From: Didymella arachidicola
Taxonomy: Eukaryota > Ascomycota > Dothideomycetes > Pleosporales > Didymellaceae
Assembly: GCA_016630955.3 (NCBI GenBank)
Contig: CM049993.1
Location: 496,001-560,000 of the forward strand
Length of the DNA: 64,000 nucleotides
Direction: 5' to 3'
Of the stretch, positions 30,959-39,869 are shown piece after piece. Under the pieces are notes generated by a model. That model was not told where the DNA came from. It did no database searches and saw nothing but the letters and a program-made list of their open reading frames with translations. Numbering within the stretch: position 1 is the stretch's first letter; each line of letters begins with the position of its first letter. The position numbers and the translations under genes are program-made.

Positions 30959-32845
30959 CTAACGATACTTGTATGGTAGCTTAACGTTGCGCCCTCGTGT
31001 GGTAGTCTTAAGTGGAGGTGCTGGTTGAGGACTTGGTGCAGGCACCTCACGAACACTACCTGCAGCACTACGCCTCTGCTTCTTTTTTGGTGCTGCAGCT
31101 TGTGAGGCCTTACGCTTGCCTCTTTGGGATAATTGTATAGCTTTTGCCTGATCATTCTGTGCCTTCTTGAGTGCCCGTGCCTCTTTCCGTGCGTCGATTT
31201 CTGCTCGCTCTCTGGCATGCCTCTCATCCCGCTCCTTCTTCTCTCTTGCTCGCTTCTCCACCTTCTCTGCCTCAAGCTTCTGCTTGAGCAAGCGAGTAGA
31301 CTCACGGAGCTCAGCTGCGTCTGCTTTTCTAATCTCTTCTGCCTTCTCTACGTCATCGGCTTCGTCTAGGAGCTGCTGGCCTCGATTGACACGTGAAGGA
31401 GACCACCACTCAGTCTCTGCCTCCCATGACTGCCTCCGATGGACTGGGAGAGGCCTCTTCTTCTTAGTGCCTCTCTTCTCGTGATATAGAGCATGTTGTA
31501 GCTTCGAATTTTCCATCTCAAGAAGCTGATTTTGGATAGAGAGGTGGTGCAAGGTATCCTTCACTACTACAGCATCTTCTGAGTATCTATCGCCAACGGC
31601 AGCAGATAGATGGGCATCAACTGCCTGCCAATCCTTGCCTGCATATAATGGAACAGGCACAGCTGGTTTAGGTGAAGGTCCATACTTCTTCTTGAACCTT
31701 TTGAGTACCATCTCTGGGTCAAACGGTATCAACCCAGTATGCTTGAAGGCGCTCTCAATGAGCTGTTTGGTGAAGGTTTTCACCCAGGCAGACCAGAAGA
31801 GGCGGAAGAAGTCACCCTTCTTGATTGGGATGAGGCCTAAGGTATCTTGTAGATGATCTGCGAGCACCTGGGAGTAGTTTTGAGCCAGAGGACTGAAGCA
31901 TACTACATTAAGTGGTTGAAGAGTATGAGTACTGTGAGGTGGGTACACAGCTATCGTGATTCGATTGCGATCACAGTAGGCAATAAAAGCTGTCGTCAGG
32001 TGACTCCCATGGCCATCCAGAATGAGTAGACGGTGCTTCCTTCCTGCCTTCTCCTTGGTGTAGCGATCAAACACCTGCTCAATCCAACCTAGTGCTACAT
32101 CGTCGTTCGTCCACCCAGTAGGAGAGACTGCAACGAAGGCTGAGTGTGTTTTGGCATCCATCTCATCTACCCAAGTACTCTGAATGTTCTGAGATTCAGC
32201 GGCATAGATGAGGCCTGGTGGAAGGACGCTCCCATCCCCACATATACACGAGAGCAGGGTAATCCACTCTCGATTGCCATCTTGAATAGCTTGCTGAGCC
32301 TGCTTTTGCTCATATAGATGCCTATTAAACACCTGTTTTGACTTAGAGAGCGTCCTAATAGCGAAGCCCTTCTTATCTATATTGTATGTTTGACCAGGTT
32401 CTATACTATACTGGGCCATCTTCTTCTCCATAAGGCTGAAGTAGCCCTTATATTTCTTACAGGAATCGGCTTTGTGGCGATTAGAGTCCATAGCAGTAAC
32501 CTATTGAGTGATAAGCTGGTCTTGGTGACGCTTAAGGAAGCTGGTGACCCATAACTCTGAGACGCTTGTTCGGCCGATCTCCTCTGCAAACCCCTTGATT
32601 ATTAATCTTGTAGGTGGCAGATGACATACTGTAAGACCTTCTATGTATCTTATAAGGCCTGCCTCTTGATGTGGAGTGAGTAGTTGTTGTGTAGAGGCCT
32701 TGGCTTCACGGGACGTGCTTTTGCCTTGGTGTCTGCGCGTTAAAGTTGACCTTGTAACACCATGTTTTTCAGCTAAAGCTGTATACGAGATAGGTTTATT
32801 AGGATCAGCTGCGCGTAATTCTGCAAGGGCTTCCTCTAGTGACAT
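30959..32845 (-). pseudogene. pogo-like transposase of element 3, one in-frame stop
   Basis: The frame starts at ATG 32845 (MSLEEALAELRAA) with a psq-type helix-turn-helix (YTALAEKHGVTRSTLTRRHQG) and a CENP-B-like region (GLIRYIEGLTVCHLPPTRL). A TAG at 32501-32503 interrupts LITQ-VTAMDS; element 4 has Trp at or next to this site (LITAW), suggesting TGG to TAG. Beyond it the frame stays open for 510 codons to 30959. Catalytic Asp residues are in YNIDKKGFAI, LLILDGHGSHLTTAF and LQPLNVVCF. The last has Asn where the third catalytic Asp is expected, which would itself be inactivating. The C-terminal region is a Lys/Glu/Arg-rich coiled coil ending KLPYKYR, without a zinc knuckle. Confidence 0.87.
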
Positions 32846-32894
32846 TGTGGCGTGGAGATATTGGGGGTGCAAGATGGGATGGAAAAGTGGTTGG

Positions 32895-32936
32895 GGTGCG
32901 CGTTACGCTGCACGCGCGTTACGGGCACGGACACTG
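32895..32936 (-). repeat. TIR of element 3, window-right copy
   Basis: Reverse complement of 30809-30850; abuts element 4 through a single TA. Confidence 0.88.
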
Positions 32937-32938
32937 TA

Positions 32939-32994
32939 CCGTGTCCGTGCACCTCATGAGCCGGGTCAGCGAGTGAGCCACCCCACTACCTTTG
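32939..32994 (+). repeat. TIR of element 4, window-left copy
   Basis: 56 bp with inverted copy at 35030-35085; six mismatches. Confidence 0.85.
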
Positions 32995-33091
32995 AGCATC
33001 AGAAAGAATTAAGATTATCAAGCTACACACAAAAGCGATTATTGTGAGGAAAGCTAGCAGATTGATCTATTAACTATTGCGCATATTTTAG

Positions 33092-34993
33092 CTATCTTAA
33101 CTTTCTTGTAGCGGTAATTATGCGACCACTGGTGCTCAATCTAGGTGGGGGGGTTGGGGAACGCGCGTGAACCACGCGTGGCCTGCGCACGGCAGCACCA
33201 GCACGTTGCTTTGTTATTTTTAACTGCGACTGCTGTGAGACCTTGCCCTTAGCCTGTTTAGACAATTGGATACTTTTTTGAGCGTCGCGATTGCGTTTCT
33301 GAGCTGCTCTCGCTGCCTTGCGCGCGTCAATTTCAGCACGTGATTTAGCAGCCTTGCGATCGCGCTCTTCTTTCTTCCTCAACCGCCTCACACAGTTATC
33401 CTCCTTCTCTTTTGCCTTAAGCAGTTTATTCTGGTGCTGAATTTCACGCCTGGTGGTTTTTGCAGCCTCTTCCTCTAACTGCTGCTGCTCAGTTGCCGCC
33501 TGGCGTTGATCGGCACGTGCCTTCGATTGGGGGCTCCACCAGGTAGCACCACCCTGTAAATTGAGGTTATCTGCGGCTAGAGGCAGTGCTTTCTTCTTTT
33601 TATTCTTCCTCTTCTTGGCTGCCATTGCCTCTCTAAGGCCTTGAATCTCGTGCTGGGTAAGCTCATTAAGCACGTGGAGGTGGTGGATTCTCTGTTCAAC
33701 TGCGTCTGCAGCAGCAAGGTCCTTATCCTTCACAGCGCTCCTTAGCAGTGACTTAGTCTTCAACCAACTAGGCTTAGGAGAAGCCGCCTGAGGTCCTGCT
33801 TGCTCTGGAGGTGTCGCAGGTGGCGGAGGTGTTGGTGTTCTAAACTGATCGAGTATGACGTCGGCGTTTGGTGGGTAGATACCTGTAGTTTCAAAGGCAC
33901 TCTCCACCAACGCCTTAGTGAAAGTATGAACCCAGGCAGGCCAAAACAGGCTTAAAAAGTCAGCCTTAGTTACTGGGTACCATCCCTGCGTTGTGTGGTT
34001 GTGTTCAACTAGTTGATTGGTATAGTTTTGAGCCAGCGACTTGAAGCACACCACATCCAGCGGCTGAAGCGTGTGGGTGGCGTGTGGAGGGAAGATGAGC
34101 AGCAGAATCTTGTGCTGATCACAGTAATCGATAAAGGCCTTCGTCACGTGGCTACCGTGCCCGTCAATAATGAGTAGCCTGTACCTTCTCCGAGCTTTCC
34201 TCTTGGTGTAGCGATCGAAGACCTGTTCCAACCAGGCAACGCCCAGATCGTCGTTCGTCCAACCAGTAGGTGACGTGGTAAAATGAACTGAGTGCTTGGC
34301 TGGATTAATTTCGCGTACCCAGCTTGCTTGTACTGCGTCACCTTTGGCTGGAAAGATAACCCCTGGGGGGAGGTGGGTACCGTCAGCACATACACTAGCA
34401 ACCACGGTTATCTACTCCCGATTACCATCGTGGATAGGTTGTTTGAACCGCCTCTTACAGTACAGTACCTTATCAAACACCCTCTTGCTCTTCCAACTAC
34501 CCCAATCATAAATCCCTTTTCATCCATGTTGTATGTGTTCTCAGGCAATACTTCATGCTCCTTAATTTTAAGGTGCAGGAGCTGGAAATACAAGCTGTAT
34601 TTATCACCAGAATCAGCCTTGTGGCGTACAGTTTCCATAGGAGTTGACCAGGCAGTGATAAGGTGGTCTTGATTCCGGTTTAACAGCCTAGTAACCCAGC
34701 TATCAGAAGGCTCCCAGCGGCACAAAGGAGTCGAGAAATTAATGATCATTTGCCTTGTAGGCATCAGGTGTCTCTCTGTGAGTCCTCTGATGTATTGTAC
34801 AAGCTCTGCCTCAGCACGTGGGTGGAGGAGCCGTTGGCTGTTGGTGACCTCTTCACGAGGGGTAACTTCACCCCTGTGCTGGCGGGTCAACGTCGCGCGT
34901 GAACAGCCATGTTTTTTTAGCAAGAGCCCGGTATGAGAATTGTTCTCCAGGTCTTAAATTATCTAGCTCTGCAAGGGCTTCCTTTAACGGCAT
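33092..34993 (-). pseudogene. pogo-like transposase of element 4, multiply broken
   Basis: The ATG at 34993 starts MPLKEALAELDNL. A frameshift lies in a run of seven T (34912-34918), after which the helix-turn-helix continues in another frame (KKHGCSRATLTRQHRG). A second frameshift lies shortly after YNMDEKGFMIG, near 34490. A TAG at 34412-34414 replaces the Trp found in element 3 (NREW). From there the frame is open to 33092 with LLIIDGHGSHVTKAF, LQPLDVVCF, GFETTGI-like sequence and a basic coiled-coil tail. All three catalytic Asp codons survive, but the gene cannot make a full protein. Confidence 0.87.
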
Positions 34994-35029
34994 CGTGGCG
35001 TTGAGTTGTAGGGGGTTTAAAGTAACGTC

Positions 35030-35085
35030 CAAAGTTGGTGGGGTGGCTCACGCACTGACCCGGCTCACGAGGTGCACAGACACGG
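35030..35085 (-). repeat. TIR of element 4, window-right copy
   Basis: Inverted copy of 32939-32994, ending at TA 35086-35087. Confidence 0.85.
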
Positions 35086-35182
35086 TAAGGGAAGTTATCC
35101 CAAACGGGTCAAGCGTTGGGCTAGGCAGACATGATTGAGAGCTGCCCCTACAAAAGCTGGTATGGTGAAAATGGAGACGCAT

Positions 35183-35753
35183 GGCTGCAGAAATCTGTCT
35201 ATGCACGATGGATTGGGTGAGGCGAAGTCTTGTTGGTAGACTGAAGGCGCTTGATACGCGCAGACGCTTTTAACGAATTCCTGGATGGGCAGAATCCCAT
35301 CGTTTGACTGCTCCGAGTATTCGTCTTGATGAGCTCCTTGACTCCTGGCTGCAACGCCTTAAGACCCAGTCAAGCTCTACTTGAAGCTGCCGAGCCTTTA
35401 TTGGTAGGCGCATGGAGCAGACGCACTGTCAATGGAAGTTTCAAAAGTAGTCATCACAGGCTGAACGATACGCAGACGTGCAGCAACGCCGTGTTGCATA
35501 AACTATACTCTTCAGCTCGAAGGATATAGAGAAGCCAGTGTCATATGTACAAACTTGAGCAAGCTCACAGCCCGCCGTAGAAGAGTATGATTACTTCCCA
35601 ATATGCTGAGCGTCAAAACCGGGCGGACGCAGCCCATCCTGTCCTATGCTTGACAACCACGATCCTAATGTCTATATCCAGGGTATCAATACGAATGGTA
35701 ATCCACCTCGCAACAAATGCTCAACACCTTTTTTCTCCTCCTAATACATACTA
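35183..35753. other. Intergenic region
   Basis: 571 bp between the proposed start of the split gene and the GAS2-domain gene stop. No feature recognised. Confidence 0.5.
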
Positions 35754-38700
35754 TCAACGCTCGTTCAACCTCTCGCTCGAACCTCCAGCACCACCTCTCA
35801 TGAAAACCCTCCTGGTACTACCAGTCTTGCCCAAGTCAACGAAATCCTGCACCGGCCTCTTTGCAGCAGCGCGACTCGTTGAGCGACTAGCTGCACGGCT
35901 CTCGCCCCTACTTTGACTTCTTCCCTCACCCCTCTCGTCCTCCTTCATAGCTATGTTCAGGTTGCCGTTGCTGACTGAACGCGCCTGCTTCATCATACCC
36001 TCAATCCATTCCAGCTTCTCGCCCGTGAGCTCTACCTTCTTCGCCTTTGGCCCTGCGAGTCCGACTTCAGTCCCACGCCATGACTTCTGCGAATCGTTAG
36101 AGGGCGGTGTAGGCGCCTCCTCAGCAATAGCCGGCGTGGAATCTCTCTCGAATTTAGGCATTAGCGGTGGTGGCGAGTCAGTCGAGATACCAAGGCCTGC
36201 GAGCTTGCCATCTGGCGTCGTGTTAGGAGTCTTCCGGCTGCCTCCACTAAAGCGGCGTGCAGTGCTCATAGCACTTCCAGGTCTCGCAGATCCGGTATCA
36301 GAGCCCTGCACCTCGAGACCAAGGACTTCGAACTTGCCCTCGCTTGCTGTGCGACGCCCGTGATGCTCAGCATACTGCCGCAGGTACTCACCCAAATCAG
36401 ACCAGCCACCGCCAACTCGGACCATGACACGTTCTCCATTCTCTCCGACGCGGCGGATGAAAAGCTTGATGGGCTTCTCTTTGCCCGGTTGCGTGAGATG
36501 GTAAAGCTTGATGTCATTATCGATTCTGGCGTTAGACTTCCGGCCTGCTCCAGCAGTGGAACCTTCAAATTCATTCTTGACGGGCGACAAGGTAAGTGCA
36601 GGTGTTCTTAGGCCGCTCGCTGAGCGTGCAGCACGTAAGTAACTCCTGCTGCTCTTGTGGCCAACACCTCGAGATGGCTTGATTTCGGGTGCATCTGCCC
36701 CCGGTCCTGATGTAAGGCGGATATGAGCTGGGATGGTCGTCAAGATGTCCGAAATTTTGCGTTCGAGATCATCGACTGTGTGCGGCATTGTCTGATTGAA
36801 CTGCGTTGGGGGCCATGGTGCGCTATCGACATTTGACGAAGGAGCGTCCTTTGCGGGTCGACGCTTTCGCATGGCTGCATTGAGCTCAGGTCGAGGAGCG
36901 CGAATACTACGATCGCCACGGCGTGCCGTGGGTGATTCCTCAACGGTGCTCACGGGACTAGAGTCGAAGGAGGCATTCGTAGAGATTGAGCTAGTGCTTA
37001 CTCGGCGTGATCGTGGAGTCTGGGGCTCCTCGACATCTGTTCCATCTGTGAAAGTCATGGCCGGGGAATGGGAGAAGGCCTTGGCGTCGATCTTCTGCAC
37101 AAAATTGGCAGGACTGTCGTTCTCACTGGCTGGAATGGTGGACAAGCTCTCATAGCTTGGAACCACACGAACAAAATCCTGGGGGCTTCCGTCTCCAGCA
37201 ATATGCACTACAGTGTCACCCTCGTCGAAGTCGTAATCGCCGTCGATAGAAGGCGACGCAGTCAGAAATACGGGGTTGGACGGTGGTGCAACGGTAGCCA
37301 ACGAATGAGGTTCATGAGCATTTGCAGGGCTGACAGCGTCAACGAAGATGCTTGGTTGCAGCTGTGAAGGGACCTCAACAGTAGATGATGTGGATTGATG
37401 AGGAGTACCCCGAGGCACATCTTCTTGAGCAGCTTGTTGGGCAGCTTGCTGGGTGTCCTTTGCAGGTTCTTGAGCATCTTGTTGGACACTATACTGAACG
37501 CTTTGATGGTCGTCTTTCTCGTTATGGACTAAGGATGAAATGCTTGAAGCAAGCTTCGTAGCATTCTCTGGTACGCGCGCGGAGTCTACTCGGAGTGCGA
37601 CAGGCGATCGAGAGCTATCCTCTGATATCTTCGGTCGAGGCAGCTGTATTTCTCTTGACAGTCGATATACGCGTTTGTCGATGGGTAGTAGTGGCGTCTG
37701 TGGAACCGTGGGTACATCGGGATGTTTGTCTGAATCACGAGCCTCTTGCTTGACCGGTACGTGCCCTTGCTTCGCCTGGTTCTGCCTTCGTACATCAAAC
37801 TCAATCATCCTCCTTGTTGAAACATGCGCCCATTTCCCATAATCGGCCTCCAGAGTCTCGAAGGTGTCGATCCAGCGGTCCGGCAGGCAATCATCGCGGC
37901 CCTCGAGTGTATCCAGCATACCATCCAAACGACGGCCTAGGTCACTGACTTTGCTCTGCAAAACGCCTGATATGGTATCTACAGCTTCTTTCCATTGGTT
38001 GAAGGCAACGTTCGAATCGTCTCCGGGCGGCGACAAGGCTTCCCAGCCAAGGCTCATAGCCTTTTGGGCCTGCTTGAGATCGTCGAGGTAGCGAGGTGCC
38101 GAACGAAGGATTGAGACACGGGCGGTCCACGTGTTGAGGCGTTCCTTGAGTTGGGCATGGTGCGGAAGGGCGGATAGGAGCGTCTGCGTAATAAGGAAAG
38201 AGAAGTCGTCCATGGGCCGGTAGTTGGAGCGACTGGCGCCAAAGCCGGCTGAGCCGGGACGTGACCTGCCCTGAGGATGCATGTCTAGCACGAACTCCTT
38301 CAGCTCGTCCACGTCCAGCTTCAGTAGCTCTTCGCTCATGTCGTCCAGGCGCACCTCATGCTGCTCCACCTCGACCGACAGCAGCGCGCCATAGTACTCC
38401 AACGGAGCCAGCGCATCCGCGTCGCCGACATGCTCCGCTACACGCGCCTCCAAGCTGCGGCGGCGCTTCTCCTTGTACTCGTCGCTCGGCTGCTCGAAGG
38501 TGCCGGTCCAGCCCCATTGCTCAATCTCAGAGCACCAGCTCTTCAATCGCTGCGCCGCCTTGGCAACCCGCGCGCCCAGATCGCGTTCGGCGGCGGTCAG
38601 GCTGTCGATGCAGGCAAATATCTTGTATTCGTCTCGTGTGGTGTCGAACGGTACCGGCTCCAGGGTGAAGGCGCGTAGAGTGGTCTCGGGGGACAGGTCG

Positions 38701-38828
38701 CGTAACTGGCTTTCTTCAGAGGCACCCAGCATTCGCCCTCTCCTAGTCCCGGGCGACATCATGGGCGAAGGTGCTCGCCGCGGCGTGATTGGAGGCGCCA
38801 GTCGCATGGGCGACGTGAAGGCAGCCAT
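35754..38828 (-). CDS. GAS2 (GAR) domain protein, probable microtubule-binding factor
   Basis: Large cytoplasmic protein, 1024 aa from ATG 38828 (MAAFTSPMRLAPPITPRR); the frame extends 19 codons upstream but starts there with TTG. Residues about 55-330 are helical and spectrin-like in composition (DEYKIFACIDSLTAAERDLG, LKSWCSEIEQWGWTG, LKERLNTWTARVSILRS). The middle part is Ser/Pro/Gln-rich and likely disordered. The GAS2-related domain lies at about 765-826 (NDIKLYHLTQPGKEKPIKLF, then IRRVGENGERVMVRVGGGW, LGEYLRQYAEHHG). This domain binds microtubules in animal GAS2 and spectraplakins. The C-terminal part is Ser/Arg-rich. No calponin-homology domain is visible, unlike animal GAS2. Single exon. 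The domain call is secure; its cytoskeletal role is inferred. Confidence 0.88.
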   Translation of the reverse strand: MAAFTSPMRLAPPITPRRAPSPMMSPGTRRGRMLGASEESQLRDLSPETTLRAFTLEPVPFDTTRDEYKIFACIDSLTAAERDLGARVAKAAQRLKSWCSEIEQWGWTGTFEQPSDEYKEKRRRSLEARVAEHVGDADALAPLEYYGALLSVEVEQHEVRLDDMSEELLKLDVDELKEFVLDMHPQGRSRPGSAGFGASRSNYRPMDDFSFLITQTLLSALPHHAQLKERLNTWTARVSILRSAPRYLDDLKQAQKAMSLGWEALSPPGDDSNVAFNQWKEAVDTISGVLQSKVSDLGRRLDGMLDTLEGRDDCLPDRWIDTFETLEADYGKWAHVSTRRMIEFDVRRQNQAKQGHVPVKQEARDSDKHPDVPTVPQTPLLPIDKRVYRLSREIQLPRPKISEDSSRSPVALRVDSARVPENATKLASSISSLVHNEKDDHQSVQYSVQQDAQEPAKDTQQAAQQAAQEDVPRGTPHQSTSSTVEVPSQLQPSIFVDAVSPANAHEPHSLATVAPPSNPVFLTASPSIDGDYDFDEGDTVVHIAGDGSPQDFVRVVPSYESLSTIPASENDSPANFVQKIDAKAFSHSPAMTFTDGTDVEEPQTPRSRRVSTSSISTNASFDSSPVSTVEESPTARRGDRSIRAPRPELNAAMRKRRPAKDAPSSNVDSAPWPPTQFNQTMPHTVDDLERKISDILTTIPAHIRLTSGPGADAPEIKPSRGVGHKSSRSYLRAARSASGLRTPALTLSPVKNEFEGSTAGAGRKSNARIDNDIKLYHLTQPGKEKPIKLFIRRVGENGERVMVRVGGGWSDLGEYLRQYAEHHGRRTASEGKFEVLGLEVQGSDTGSARPGSAMSTARRFSGGSRKTPNTTPDGKLAGLGISTDSPPPLMPKFERDSTPAIAEEAPTPPSNDSQKSWRGTEVGLAGPKAKKVELTGEKLEWIEGMMKQARSVSNGNLNIAMKEDERGEGRSQSRGESRAASRSTSRAAAKRPVQDFVDLGKTGSTRRVFMRGGAGGSSERLNER

Positions 38829-39869
38829 GGCAACGAGTGTGGGCGGGAAGGAGCGACTGCGCAAACATGCATAAGGAGTGTGCAAGTGGAAGGTGCAAAG
38901 GAGTAGTCGTGGTGACTTTGCGCTGTCGCAAAGTCTTGCAGGTGGGTGGGAAAGATCTGTCGTTCAGGCGTCGAGTGACGAGGCCCTCTGCTGCTGCTCT
39001 TCCACAGCAACGACGCGTTACCTGCAGCGTGGCGATTGTTTGTTACGCAGCAGCCAAAGTTGCGACCACTCCCAGCGCTTGACGAATGCCTGCATGCACC
39101 AGTGGGCACCATCTCCACAGCCTAGCCTTAATCTCACGTAGCGCCGGTTCAGGCTCCGTGTCTGACATGTGCGGCTGAACTTTGTTCTTCCTCCTTCAAC
39201 TTGTGACAGGGCGAAGGCAGCCTCGTCATAAAGTTCATACACAGTAGTCAAGATGCGATTTCACGTTTCGCCATCCAGGAGGTACGAGGAAAAAAGAGGT
39301 GAAACCAGCACCCTGGCACACCACCTGCAGATCGTAACCCCCGCACTGGAGGCCTACTGGCGGTCACCGCTGCAATTCCGCGTGCGGTACCATCACGCGA
39401 AGAATGATTGTCCCGAGTATCATGTTACCGTAAGCTGAGGTCGCACTCGCTTCGCCTTCACGGGGACTCAGAGAAAGAGCCCTGGAGCATAAGAACCAGC
39501 GGGTAACTTTCCTCAACTTACCCAATAACACCCTGCCCCCATTTCCCCCACTACACAACGCCGTCATCGTATCCCGCCAAGCAACTATCGACCTCACCCC
39601 GCGTTGGTATCTCCGGGACCTTCCTCAAACAGCATGAAGCTTGCTCGCCACTCCACGGTTACGCAGAAGCTCTGCGTCTTCATGCTTGGCAATGCAGCGA
39701 TGACGGCTCTCGCATCCAGCTGACCAAGGCAGAACCGGCACGATGCGGTTGATGCTATCAGAGTCCCAGTACCAGGCTTGTCGTTGAGGAATTTGCGGTC
39801 CTATAAGAACGAATGGGCCGCTCTCGTGCTATGCTCCGCCATCGTGAGGTACATCCTGGGTAGTGCATC
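38829..39869. other. Intergenic region between divergent genes
   Basis: 1.04 kb between the GAS2-domain and M28 peptidase start codons. A 61-codon ATG frame at 39253-39438 (+) has no recognisable features. Nothing else seen. Confidence 0.5.

Larger units (their letters stand above)
30809..32936 (-). mobile_element. pogo-like DNA transposon, element 3
   Basis: 2128 bp element with TIRs of about 42 bp (one mismatch) beginning CAGTGTCCGTGC, flanked by TA at 30807-30808 and 32937-32938. The second TA is shared with element 4. The TIR contains CGTAACGCGC twice with 16-bp period. It carries one minus-strand transposase broken by a single stop. Belongs to a subfamily distinct from elements 1, 2 and 5: longer, with no zinc knuckle. 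Confidence 0.92.
32939..35085 (-). mobile_element. pogo-like DNA transposon, element 4 (decayed)
   Basis: 2147 bp element with TIRs of about 56 bp (six mismatches) beginning CCGTGT, flanked by TA at 32937-32938 (shared with element 3) and 35086-35087. The TIR has TGAGCC twice at 17-bp spacing followed by ACCCCAC. Its transposase has at least three lesions. TIR divergence and coding decay suggest that it is older than element 3. Confidence 0.91.
30479..35182 (-). pseudogene. Small hypothetical gene apparently split by elements 3 and 4
   Basis: Left of element 3, a minus-strand frame ends at 30479 and encodes a very charged helix (RRAKRIQNWRLRNQAEVRRL, then YDDLIELRRQAFREADER). Upstream of it is a good 47-nt intron (30742-30788: GTATAG donor, ACTGAC branch, CAG acceptor). 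If the two transposons and one TA copy are taken out, the exon above this intron continues in frame from 35088 to an ATG at 35180-35182 with no stop. The predicted uninterrupted protein has 125 residues and starts MRLHFHHTSFC. No family is recognised. The open frame across the empty site is supporting but not decisive evidence. Confidence 0.45.
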
